Part shown: positions 6,898-13,299 of the stretch, piece by piece
Layout: every line of letters starts with the position of its first letter
How positions within the stretch are numbered: position 1 is the stretch's first letter
DNA from: Oxalobacteraceae bacterium UBA7693
GTDB taxonomy: Bacteria > Pseudomonadota > Gammaproteobacteria > Burkholderiales > Burkholderiaceae_D
Direction: 5' to 3'
NCBI GenBank assembly: GCA_002482715.1
Contig: DLGN01000096.1
Span: forward strand, 1-13,299
Length of the DNA: 13,299 nt
The notes under the pieces: model-generated
Database searches by the model: none
What the model was told of the DNA's origin: nothing
What the model saw: only the letters and a program-made list of their open reading frames with translations
Position numbers and translations under genes: made by a program

Positions 6898-8778
6898 ATG
6901 AAAAAAAATTCACCACAAAAAACAGGTAATACAACTCAACGAATCTTAGGCTCAAGCTTGCTTTGCGCATTGTTACTAAGTGCATTTGGTGCAGCAACTG
7001 CAGCAATCACAGCAACAGATGGTACCCGTCAAGAGATTGGTAATGCCGATGCCCTCATTCGAAGTTTGGGGGCACAGCACGCAAATCCCAATGCAAGTTT
7101 TTTGCGTTCTACCGACGTCAGTTCCGCTAAAAACAAACACCTCGATACAGACATCACCGACTATCACTTCAAAGATGGTTTGGTATCCGTGTCAGGTAAA
7201 GCCCGTGGAAGTGCGAACTCGCATTTCTATTTAAAAGGTAGCGCCAAGAATTTACATGGCTACCTGGTGAAACATGATGAGAAGAAAGCGTATGAATACA
7301 GCACTGATGCGAAAGGTGTCGTCAGTGTGACCGAAGTACCTATCAACAAAGTCGTTCCTGATTTAGATGAAAACTGGTTGAAAGCGACCACCTTCAACAC
7401 CCTTGCAGGTGCAATTCATCCGGTATATAGCCCGATGGCTTTACGTCAAGCACGTCATATTGGTCCTTACAATAATGAAGACGTCACGAAGCTGGAAAGC
7501 AAACCTGGAAGCGCATGGGTTTTCTACTTAAACCATTCAGCAGTCATGAGCGGGACAACCCCATTAAATGGTGTGACTAAAGAAAATATGTATCGAGTAT
7601 GGCAAATCGTGGCGGACCAATTTTCGATGTACAACATCAATATCACCACGAATCCTGCGGTTTATAACGCTGCAAAATCTGCCAATATTTTACGTACAGG
7701 CGTACTAAATTTCGTCAACCAAGATGGCCGCTCCAACGCACCTTTGAGCTCATTCGGTACCACTTCAGCGGGCACTTTATATCGCAATCCATCCAGTGGC
7801 TTTGACTATGGTTATGGCATCGGCATGACAGCTGCACATGAAATTGGCCATCAAATGGGTATGCTGCATGATGGTGGCGGCAGCGGCGGTGAATATTTTG
7901 AAGGGATAGCAGCATTCCAATGGGGCCCGATTATGGGTAACTATTGGATGGGTTCCCAGTGGGCCGCTAGTCGCTGGACTTGGAGCAAAGGCGAATACAA
8001 CACTGCAAATCGATTTGAAGACGACTTACGCATCATGAATGTGAATGAATCGATCCCTTATGTCGCGGATGACAATCCTTCTGGTAAAAACTTAGCGGTG
8101 GATACTGCAGGCAACATCAGTCCAAGCACTAACTTCGGACAAATCGAAAAAACTGGCGATACCGATACCTACAATTTTACGGTGATTGGAAATGGTAAGT
8201 TGGATTTGAAAATTGATCCGATTGAGTATTTTGGTATGTTGGATGTGGACGCGAAAATCTACAATTCTGCCAATACTTTAATTGCTAGCAGCAATAAGGC
8301 CGTCAATCGTTCTGCAGAATTTATCGGCTTAAATTTAAGCGCAGGTAACTATCGCTTGGTGATTGCAGGTGGTGCGGAAGGCACACCGAAGACTGGCTTC
8401 TCTAACTATTCTTCACTCGGCTACTATGGTTTGAAAGGCTCTTTAGTTGGCAGCACACCACCAGTCGATGTCATGCTCACGAGCGGCGTTGGATTAGCCA
8501 ATCAAAGCGCATCAACTGGCACATGGAAATACTACGCGATTGATGTTCCCGCCGGAAAAACTAGCATCGTATTTAATGTGAACGGTGCAAATGGTGATGC
8601 AGATCTGTATTCACAATTGTCGGTAAAACCAACGACTGCATCGTACAAGTGCAAATCTGATGGCGCAACCTCTATCGAAACCTGTACCGTCAATGCCCCA
8701 GCAGCAGGTCGTTACTACCTCGGCGTTTATGCTTACTCAGCATTTAATACTTTGACTGTGAAAGCCACCGTCAACTAA
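6898..8778 (+). CDS. Secreted metzincin zinc metalloprotease with C-terminal PPC domain
   Basis: This 626-residue exported endopeptidase has a signal peptide (KK... then SLLCALLLSAFGAATA, cleavage near residue 36). A propeptide of about 160 residues follows and contains no cysteine, so there is no cysteine-switch latency. The catalytic domain carries the complete zinc motif HEIGHQMGMLHD (H314, E315, H318, H324, with D325) and a Met-turn GPIMGNY at M346, as in reprolysin-like M12 peptidases. Residues about 392-516 form a beta-rich domain resembling a PPC domain (GDTDTYNF, LSAGNYRLVI). Residues 523-626 are a clear pre-peptidase C-terminal domain (WKYYAIDVPAGKTSIVF, GDADLY, AGRYYLGVYAY) with C585/C596 likely bonded. 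PPC domains are normally removed after secretion. AGGGAGA sits 5-6 bases before the ATG. It is transcribed alone, with its own terminator. Confidence 0.93.
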   Translation: MKKNSPQKTGNTTQRILGSSLLCALLLSAFGAATAAITATDGTRQEIGNADALIRSLGAQHANPNASFLRSTDVSSAKNKHLDTDITDYHFKDGLVSVSGKARGSANSHFYLKGSAKNLHGYLVKHDEKKAYEYSTDAKGVVSVTEVPINKVVPDLDENWLKATTFNTLAGAIHPVYSPMALRQARHIGPYNNEDVTKLESKPGSAWVFYLNHSAVMSGTTPLNGVTKENMYRVWQIVADQFSMYNINITTNPAVYNAAKSANILRTGVLNFVNQDGRSNAPLSSFGTTSAGTLYRNPSSGFDYGYGIGMTAAHEIGHQMGMLHDGGGSGGEYFEGIAAFQWGPIMGNYWMGSQWAASRWTWSKGEYNTANRFEDDLRIMNVNESIPYVADDNPSGKNLAVDTAGNISPSTNFGQIEKTGDTDTYNFTVIGNGKLDLKIDPIEYFGMLDVDAKIYNSANTLIASSNKAVNRSAEFIGLNLSAGNYRLVIAGGAEGTPKTGFSNYSSLGYYGLKGSLVGSTPPVDVMLTSGVGLANQSASTGTWKYYAIDVPAGKTSIVFNVNGANGDADLYSQLSVKPTTASYKCKSDGATSIETCTVNAPAAGRYYLGVYAYSAFNTLTVKATVN

Positions 8779-8816
8779 GCGAGAGTGCTTTAAGGGCAAC
8801 ATCGCTTGTCCACAAA

Positions 8817-8860
8817 AAAGTGGTGAACTCAACAATACGTTCACCACTTTCTTATTTTTT
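8817..8860 (+). terminator. Strong terminator after the metalloprotease
   Basis: A perfect 12-bp stem, AAAGTGGTGAAC (8817-8828) with GTTCACCACTTT (8839-8850), has a 10-nt loop and is followed by CTTATTTTTT. The opposite strand also ends in a T run, so it could work both ways. It lies about 40 bp after the protease stop. Confidence 0.93.
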
Positions 8861-9001
8861 AGCTCCAACAACCAACCCTAAGTTCGCGTTAAACATAGAC
8901 AACGAGTCACTTTATCGAGCTACATCAAACATCGTGATCACAAATCTATCTACTTGGTCGGTTATACTAGCGGCTCTCAAGCACCTCGTAAGAAAGAAAT
9001 T

Positions 9002-9337
9002 ATGTCTCAGTTACCAGCCTGCCCAGTTTGTGGCATGGAAAACACCTATCCCGATAACGACAATTATGTCTGTGCAGATTGCGGTCATGAATGGCCGATG
9101 CAAGCCGCAGCCGAAGAATCCGATGAACGTATCGTGAAAGATTCCAACGGTAATGTCTTAGCCGACGGCGATGCAGTCGTGTTAATCAAAGATCTTAAAG
9201 TTAAAGGCTCTTCTATCACTTTAAAGCAAGGTAGCAAAGTGAAGAGCATACGTTTAGTCGGCGGTGATCATGAAGTTGACTGCAAGATGGATGCAGGTAA
9301 TTTTATGCTGAAGGCTTGTTACCTGAAAAAAGTCTAA
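9002..9337 (+). CDS. yjdM: PhnA/YjdM family zinc-ribbon protein
   Basis: This 111-residue cytoplasmic protein is homologous along its length to E. coli YjdM (formerly PhnA, also 111 residues by memory). The N-terminus is a zinc ribbon: CPVC (7 and 10) and CADC (24 and 27). The C-terminus is the conserved PhnA domain (ESDERIVKDSNGN, LADGDAVVLIKDLKVKGSS, KVKSIRLVGGDHEVDCKM). Despite the old name it has no proven role in phosphonate use, and its function is poorly defined. The frame is open further upstream to 8954. I chose the ATG at 9002 because it gives the family length and the MSQLPACP start, with a purine-rich AAGAAAGAAA in front. A TATACT at 8963-8968 could be its -10 box. Confidence 0.92.
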   Translation: MSQLPACPVCGMENTYPDNDNYVCADCGHEWPMQAAAEESDERIVKDSNGNVLADGDAVVLIKDLKVKGSSITLKQGSKVKSIRLVGGDHEVDCKMDAGNFMLKACYLKKV

Positions 9338-9347
9338 GCTACAAGCA

Positions 9348-9383
9348 ATTCGGCAGTGTAGAAATACTCCAACGCTGCCGAAT
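9348..9383. terminator. Hairpin between convergent yjdM and SDR genes
   Basis: ATTCGGCAG (9348-9356) pairs with CTGCCGAAT (9375-9383). Three more inner pairs, one of them U-G, bring the stem to 12 bp around a 12-nt loop. It occupies nearly the whole gap between the two stop codons, as expected for a shared bidirectional terminator, but T runs on both sides are weak (ATTTACG on plus, TTGCTTG on minus). Confidence 0.55.
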
Positions 9384-9385
9384 AT

Positions 9386-10198
9386 TTACGAATCCTGAGC
9401 TACCGGTCGTACAACAGAACCAGCTAACATTCCGCCATCGATATTGAGTTCGCTCCCGTTCATGTAAGCAGCTTCATCACTCGCCAACAAAACCGCAACC
9501 GCCGCTACCTCTTGCGGCAGACCAAATCGTTTCATCGGACATTCACGCACTAGATCTCGCATACGCGCATCTCGATCATCACCTTGCCCTAACATAGGCT
9601 CCCACATCGTGGTCAATATTGCCGCTGGGTGGATAGAATTACAGCGTATCGGCAAGCCTTGCTCCGCGCAGTAGAGCGCTACGGATTTAGTGTGATTACG
9701 CACTGCCGCTTTAGAAGCTGCATAAGCAGTTGCAGCAGGAATGCCAACCAAACCAGAACGGGACGAAATATTAACAATCGATCCCCGAACAGCGGTTTTA
9801 CGCATGGCTTGAATCGCATTTTTACATCCCAAGAATACACCATCAAGATTGGTCGCCAGCACTGCACGCCAATCCGGTAAGCTAGCATGTTCAGGATCAT
9901 GGGCGACAAAGCCATTTTCGAATCCAGTAATGCCCGCATTATTCACCAGTACATGGAACATTCCGAAACGCTGCAAAACCTCGGCCGTCACGGCTTGCCA
10001 TGCAGATTCATCACGTACATCTAGTGGCAGATAAATGGCGCGATCTCCTAAGGAATTTGCTACTGCAGTTCCTAATTGATGATCAATATCGGTAACAATC
10101 ACGATCGCACCTTCATCGACAAAAGCGCGCGCGATAGCTTCGCCAATGCCGCGCGCCGCGCCGGTGATTAAAGCGACTTTTTGATGTAATCGTTGCAT
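9386..10198 (-). CDS. Classical short-chain dehydrogenase/reductase (SDR), probably NAD-dependent
   Basis: This 270-residue oxidoreductase with a Rossmann fold has nucleotide-binding motif TGAARGIG (12-19). The acidic Asp37 at the end of strand 2 points to NAD(H) rather than NADP(H). NNAG is at 86-89, and the catalytic tetrad N117, S146, Y159 and K163 (YAASK) is complete. The C-terminal NGSELNIDGGM is the usual SDR end. The overall pattern is like alcohol/hydroxysteroid or cyclopentanol dehydrogenase-type SDRs, but the substrate cannot be read from sequence. AGGAGG seven bases before the ATG implies strong translation. It is the last gene of the minus-strand run, 50 bp after the DUF2306 gene, so it may share that transcript or have its own promoter in the gap. 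Confidence 0.92.
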   Translation of the reverse strand: MQRLHQKVALITGAARGIGEAIARAFVDEGAIVIVTDIDHQLGTAVANSLGDRAIYLPLDVRDESAWQAVTAEVLQRFGMFHVLVNNAGITGFENGFVAHDPEHASLPDWRAVLATNLDGVFLGCKNAIQAMRKTAVRGSIVNISSRSGLVGIPAATAYAASKAAVRNHTKSVALYCAEQGLPIRCNSIHPAAILTTMWEPMLGQGDDRDARMRDLVRECPMKRFGLPQEVAAVAVLLASDEAAYMNGSELNIDGGMLAGSVVRPVAQDS

Positions 10199-10205
10199 AA
10201 CTTTT

Positions 10206-10211
10206 CCTCCT
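10206..10211 (-). promoter_or_regulatory. Full-consensus Shine-Dalgarno for the SDR gene
   Basis: On the minus strand AGGAGG stands seven bases before the ATG at 10196-10198. It fixes the start and is the strongest ribosome-binding site in this gene run; the genes before it rely on overlaps or weaker sites. Confidence 0.8.
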
Positions 10212-10248
10212 TTTCCTACTTCAATTCAGGATAAAAAATTTAGAAATC

Positions 10249-10854
10249 TTAAACCGACATAGGTCGATTAAATTTCCATTCTGCAATGAGCAAATTGGGT
10301 ACCCAACACAGCCACGAGATAATCGGATAACACAGTTCAAACGGTAGCCCAAGCACCATAGACAAAGGCAAATAAATGCGCAAAGTGACCGCTGCTAAAG
10401 TCAGTGAAAAATTGCGTATCATCCATTGCTGATGACTGACAATATCGCCTTGTCGGATTGCCCAATACGCCCGAGCACCAGTGAACAACCACAGTAATGC
10501 TAAAAGCCCAAAACCCAAGTTGGAACCTAAACCGCCATAAGAAAAAGCTGCCATCAACAAGCCAGCTAAACCACCTAATAGCACACCCAAGCCCAAGTAA
10601 ATCTTACCCAACAATCGGTGTAATTGCGGCCGACTCGCACGCAAGCGTTTTGAAAATTGGAATGGCCCTATCAATAAAGCCAAACTAGAGGCAAAGATAT
10701 GCAGGTAAATGGCAATTCGATGATTTTCAAAATTGGTTTTCATGTCTGGATGCACCAAACTTCCCAAAGGAAACGCGGCATAGGCAATCGTGGCGTAAGC
10801 CGCCACACCAAGGCTTAATACCAGCATCAGGCCATACAGGATTTTCTTATGCAT
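10249..10854 (-). CDS. DUF2306 family integral membrane protein
   Basis: This 201-residue protein has about six predicted transmembrane helices (roughly residues 6-27, 46-66, 83-104, 111-131, 150-169 and 174-191). The pattern matches DUF2306: HIFASSLALLIGPFQF, QLHRLLGKIYLGLGVLLGGLAGL, then ARAYWAIRQGDIVSHQQWMIRNF. Histidines H52, H79 and H141 sit at or near helix ends, in places that could bind a metal or haem, but no function is established. The ATG lies seven bases upstream of the TGA of the preceding pyrophosphohydrolase gene (4-bp gap), so the two are almost certainly on one mRNA. It has no visible link to RNA repair. Confidence 0.85.
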   Translation of the reverse strand: MHKKILYGLMLVLSLGVAAYATIAYAAFPLGSLVHPDMKTNFENHRIAIYLHIFASSLALLIGPFQFSKRLRASRPQLHRLLGKIYLGLGVLLGGLAGLLMAAFSYGGLGSNLGFGLLALLWLFTGARAYWAIRQGDIVSHQQWMIRNFSLTLAAVTLRIYLPLSMVLGLPFELCYPIISWLCWVPNLLIAEWKFNRPMSV

Positions 10855-10858
10855 AGAG

Positions 10859-11305
10859 TCATTCCGATGAAGAATTTTTCGCTACCAACTCGGTTAACAT
10901 CGCTTGCAGTTTTGGCTCTGGTTTCCAGTAATTTGGCCCTTTCATAACTTTGCCGCGCTCATCGTAAATCGGCAAACCATCCTCACCCAACTTAGAAAAA
11001 TTCGATTGCATAATGATCGATAAAACCTGATCTAAAGGCAAGCCAAATTTAGCCATTTCTGATGCACAGTAAACTTGAATATCGCCGAGCAGATCTGCCA
11101 ACATAGTCAAGACTTCAATGGGATCTTTACCGGCATTTTGCGCGGCAATGATCTCGTCGATCTCATGCACTTCTTCCATCAAGATGTCTTTAAACGCTGC
11201 CATCCGCTCGGCCGCAGGGACGCCGACATCGAGTGTTGGCGTGGCACTGACGGGCAGTTTATAAATACCGTTGAATTGCTTAATATCTTCTGAAAATGGT
11301 CTCAT
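10859..11305 (-). CDS. MazG/PRA-PH-like NTP pyrophosphohydrolase
   Basis: This 148-residue, mostly helical cytoplasmic protein has the signature of all-alpha NTP pyrophosphatases. EEVHE (E44, E45, E48) and DLLGD (D71, D75) form the usual magnesium site, followed by QSNFSKL (100-106) and the end motif KGPNYWKP (122-129). Such enzymes cleave nucleoside triphosphates or related nucleotides to the monophosphate and pyrophosphate, often as house-cleaning enzymes. The exact substrate is not predictable. AAGGAG lies 10 bases before the ATG. The gene is 42 bp downstream of the 83-residue gene, with no clear hairpin terminator in the gap, so it probably belongs to the rtcB-prfH transcript. Confidence 0.83.
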   Translation of the reverse strand: MRPFSEDIKQFNGIYKLPVSATPTLDVGVPAAERMAAFKDILMEEVHEIDEIIAAQNAGKDPIEVLTMLADLLGDIQVYCASEMAKFGLPLDQVLSIIMQSNFSKLGEDGLPIYDERGKVMKGPNYWKPEPKLQAMLTELVAKNSSSE

Positions 11306-11347
11306 AGCCTGATGACTCCTTTATGTATAAACGACAGCAATAAAAAA

Positions 11348-11599
11348 CTACATGGATTCGACAATTCTTTTGATCTTTTCAGCTTTTTCAAAATGATCAA
11401 ATTTGTGCGTCATGATCCACCATGTCGCGGCTTCCATCAAGAGTTCTGGATCATCGTTTTTATTCGCGAAAAAGGCGTAAAAAGATAAGCCAACATCGCT
11501 CCCTTTTTGCGCGATCTTGCGTTCACAAACGTCGAGAATTTTCTGTTTTAATCTTGGTTGCATTTTGTCTTTTTTACTTTCATTCAAATATTTCAGCAT
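11348..11599 (-). CDS. Small protein of unknown function coupled to prfH
   Basis: I do not recognise this 83-residue protein. It is cytoplasmic, highly charged and probably helical, with a lysine-rich N-terminus (to about residue 31), a central GLSFYAFFANKNDDPELLMEAATWW segment described here as residues 37-61 with adjacent tryptophans W60/W61, and a basic C-terminal helix ending KIKRIVESM. It has one cysteine (C25). Its first ATG lies inside the last codons of prfH (ATGCTGA, 7-bp overlap), so translation is probably coupled. No strong Shine-Dalgarno exists. The second Met (residue 13, ATG at 11561-11563) is an alternative start that would remove the overlap. By position it is a candidate accessory factor for the RtcB/PrfH pair. 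Confidence 0.72.
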   Translation of the reverse strand: MLKYLNESKKDKMQPRLKQKILDVCERKIAQKGSDVGLSFYAFFANKNDDPELLMEAATWWIMTHKFDHFEKAEKIKRIVESM

Positions 11600-12216
11600 C
11601 GCTTAAAATTCAAACCTTTAAACACCATCTGTGCTGCACCACGTTCCAGATCATAATGCGCCAAGCGACGCTGACCGCGTTGTTGTCGTGCTTGTTGCGC
11701 ATCCAATGCCGCCAATTTTTGCGCAATCAAGAGATTTGCTAATTTCTTATTCGCGTATTGACTGCGTTCGGTCTGCACTTTAACACTGATTCCGCTGGCA
11801 ATATGAGTGGCGCGGATCGCACTGTCTGTCTTGTTCACATGCTGCCCGCCAGGACCGCTGGCACGACAAGCTTCGTAACGTATGCTGTGATCCATAGAGC
11901 TTGCCTCAGATTGAAATAAGCGCACACCGATGAACCAGTTTTTACGTGGGTGACGCAAGCGATAAGGGCTTTCACAAATCCATAGCAAACTACCTTGCCA
12001 GTCTTGAATCCAGTCCAAATTTTGCTCACTATGTTGGGACTCCAGGCTTAGTAATAGTGATTTATAGGTCATTGGATGCTCAGCAATTACTGCTTCGATC
12101 AAGTCTAGGCGACAGTGATGTTGCCCAGCCTCAACCTGCAATGCTTGCCAAGTTTTTGCCACGGCCAAACAGCATTCCGCGGGACCTTGTCCTGCTGTGA
12201 TTTGCACTAATATCAT
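11593..12216 (-). CDS. prfH: Peptide chain release factor homolog PrfH
   Basis: This 207-residue protein is a class I release factor relative of the PrfH type. It has the catalytic GGQ (123-125) inside ASGPGGQHVNKTDSAIR, which enters the peptidyl transferase centre and hydrolyses peptidyl-tRNA. The N-terminus MILVQITAGQGPAECCLAVAK matches the start of E. coli PrfH as I recall it. A basic tail is rich in Gln, Arg and Lys. Known work on the PrfH/RtcB pair shows PrfH releasing peptides from ribosomes cut in the 16S decoding centre, so that RtcB can reseal the RNA. The frame extends three codons further to a TTG at 12225, but the ATG at 12214-12216 gives the family N-terminus and an ATGA overlap with the rtcB stop codon. 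GGGAG lies about 11 bases before this ATG. Confidence 0.94.
   Translation of the reverse strand: MILVQITAGQGPAECCLAVAKTWQALQVEAGQHHCRLDLIEAVIAEHPMTYKSLLLSLESQHSEQNLDWIQDWQGSLLWICESPYRLRHPRKNWFIGVRLFQSEASSMDHSIRYEACRASGPGGQHVNKTDSAIRATHIASGISVKVQTERSQYANKKLANLLIAQKLAALDAQQARQQRGQRRLAHYDLERGAAQMVFKGLNFKRC
12213..12216 (-). other. ATGA stop/start overlap joining rtcB and prfH
   Basis: The minus strand reads ATGA here. TGA ends rtcB and ATG begins prfH in another frame. This four-base overlap usually means that ribosomes finishing the first gene reinitiate on the second, giving linked amounts of the two partner proteins. Confidence 0.85.
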
Positions 12217-13299
12217 ACGCAGCAAGCTCCCGAAGTTTTGTAACTCACGAGCGGTTTGAGCTTAGCGACCAAATGAATCAGTCCCGCTTCTTGCAAGGAC
12301 AAAATCACACTATCAATTGACTTATATGCTTCCGGCGCTTCTTCAAAAATCAAGCCTTTGTCGTGGCAGATGACGCGACTATCTAAAGCCGTTCTACTCA
12401 ACTGTGCGGCTGTATAGCGTTTACTCAAACGTGCTTCACATTCACTCCGCATCCATTTTCTGCCCGCGCCATGCGCGAGAGAAAATAAACTGAGGCTGGA
12501 CAATTCCGCGTTGAGTGCTTGCACTAAGTAAGAATAATCACCTCGTGAACCCGGAATGATCAGTAAGCCCGGACCGGCTGGTGTAGCCCCTTTTCTATGC
12601 AAAAAACCTTGCTCACCATTGATATTGATTTCGCTCAAAAAATTATGGTGAATATCTAATACTGTTTCGGCAGAAGTCGACAAATTTGCACAAATACGCT
12701 CGGCAATAAGACTGCGATTTTCTTGTGCATACTGCAAAGCTCTCGCATGTTGCGTCCAATATGCAGCAGCGGCAGCCGACTCTGCAAGCAGGCCCTCATG
12801 TCCAAATTGATCGATATGTTGACGTAAGATCTGTCCACCAAAGCCACGTGAACCGCTGTGTACCAAGAGCATCATTTGTTTGCGATCTAACGCATGACTT
12901 GCGAATAAAGTTTGATCGAAAATTGCATCAAACTGCTGCAACTCAGCGAAATGATTACCACCGCCTATGCTACCCAAACTGTGTTCAAAACCCGTGTCTT
13001 GCATCTGGCAAGCGTTCACCCGCTCTAGCCAAAAATCACTTTGATCCATTAAAGGCGCATCAAGATTGCCTAAACGTTTAACAAGTTTATCGAGAGATAA
13101 TTTAGTGATCGATAAATCAGTTTTTAAGAGACGCATACCGCAACCGATATCGCCACCGATTAAGGCGGGATAAAACCGGTCAACAGAGAAAAATGCAGCG
13201 CCCACCGGATAGCCGCGCCCCGGATGTAAATCAGGCATACCTGCCACCCGACGCATGCCGGGTAATTTTGCTGTCGTTTGTAATTGCTGGATTGCGCCT
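12213..13299 (-). CDS. rtcB: RtcB-type RNA ligase of the PrfH-coupled group (5' end outside window)
   Basis: The enzyme joins RNA 3'-phosphate (or 2',3'-cyclic phosphate) to 5'-OH ends using GTP and manganese. The frame is open to the window edge (...QQLQTTAKLPGM), so the ATG at 13256 is internal and perhaps 20 or so residues are missing. Counting from that Met, the landmarks are GMPDLHPGRGYPVGAAF, GGDIGCG (metal ligands D36, C39), GSIGGGNHF (H102), VHSGSRG (H133), HHNF (H204), RKGATPA, and AHGAGR whose H262 is the guanylylated nucleophile. All key residues are present. The diverged C-terminal 80 residues (KWMRSECEARLSKRY onward, ending in SGACCV with two adjacent cysteines) and the linked prfH place it in the release-factor-coupled subgroup, sometimes called RtcB2. 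It is the most upstream gene visible in the operon. Confidence 0.95.
   Translation of the reverse strand, partial: GAIQQLQTTAKLPGMRRVAGMPDLHPGRGYPVGAAFFSVDRFYPALIGGDIGCGMRLLKTDLSITKLSLDKLVKRLGNLDAPLMDQSDFWLERVNACQMQDTGFEHSLGSIGGGNHFAELQQFDAIFDQTLFASHALDRKQMMLLVHSGSRGFGGQILRQHIDQFGHEGLLAESAAAAAYWTQHARALQYAQENRSLIAERICANLSTSAETVLDIHHNFLSEININGEQGFLHRKGATPAGPGLLIIPGSRGDYSYLVQALNAELSSLSLFSLAHGAGRKWMRSECEARLSKRYTAAQLSRTALDSRVICHDKGLIFEEAPEAYKSIDSVILSLQEAGLIHLVAKLKPLVSYKTSGACCV

Noticed and set aside
8820..9137. 105-residue open frame on + overlapping the start of yjdM
   Set aside because: It starts inside the metalloprotease terminator hairpin and covers the PhnA/YjdM N-terminus in another frame; the protein resembles nothing and lacks a ribosome-binding site.
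11422..11742. 106-residue open frame on + across the 83-residue gene and prfH
   Set aside because: It lies antisense to prfH, whose family identity is certain, and its translation shows no family pattern.
1..13299. CRISPR array, tRNA, rRNA, insertion sequence or attachment site
   Set aside because: No regularly spaced direct repeats, cloverleaf, transposase frame or terminal repeats were seen on either strand.

Overview
The window looks like ordinary chromosome of a betaproteobacterium, most likely Burkholderiales and perhaps an Oxalobacteraceae-type genome. This is an inference from the flavour of the proteins (a DUF2846 lipoprotein, an orphan solute-binding protein, a TPR plus family-9-like glycosyltransferase, PhnA/YjdM) and from a base composition that looks middling to slightly AT-rich by eye. 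I see no rRNA, tRNA, CRISPR array, insertion sequence or phage gene. Both window edges cut through genes.

Left part (1-2900, + strand): the 3' two-thirds of fumarylacetoacetase, the last step of tyrosine/homogentisate breakdown, closed by a strong terminator; an outer-membrane lipoprotein with a DUF2846 domain, an Asn/Ser/Thr-rich linker and a four-cysteine tail, also closed by a strong terminator; and a lone periplasmic solute-binding-like protein. Middle (2903-6383, - strand): a 986-residue TPR protein carrying two copies of a TPR plus glycosyltransferase-9-like module, then a small nine-cysteine protein of unknown function. A 514-bp AT-rich gene-free stretch with a perfect 25-bp dyad separates these from a secreted metzincin zinc protease with a C-terminal PPC domain (6898-8778, +), which ends in a strong terminator. 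A PhnA/YjdM zinc-ribbon protein follows.

Right part (9386-13299, - strand): a compact same-strand run read right to left: RtcB-type RNA ligase (cut by the window edge), PrfH peptide release factor homolog, an unrecognised 83-residue protein, a MazG/PRA-PH-like NTP pyrophosphohydrolase, a DUF2306 membrane protein and an SDR oxidoreductase. The rtcB and prfH genes share an ATGA stop/start, and prfH may overlap the 83-residue gene by 7 bp. RtcB/PrfH pairs are known to rescue and repair ribosomes cut in the decoding centre of 16S rRNA. PrfH releases the stalled peptide and RtcB reseals the RNA.

The best leads for new biology are the small protein coupled to prfH, the nucleotide-hydrolase-like gene behind it, and the internally duplicated glycosyltransferase.
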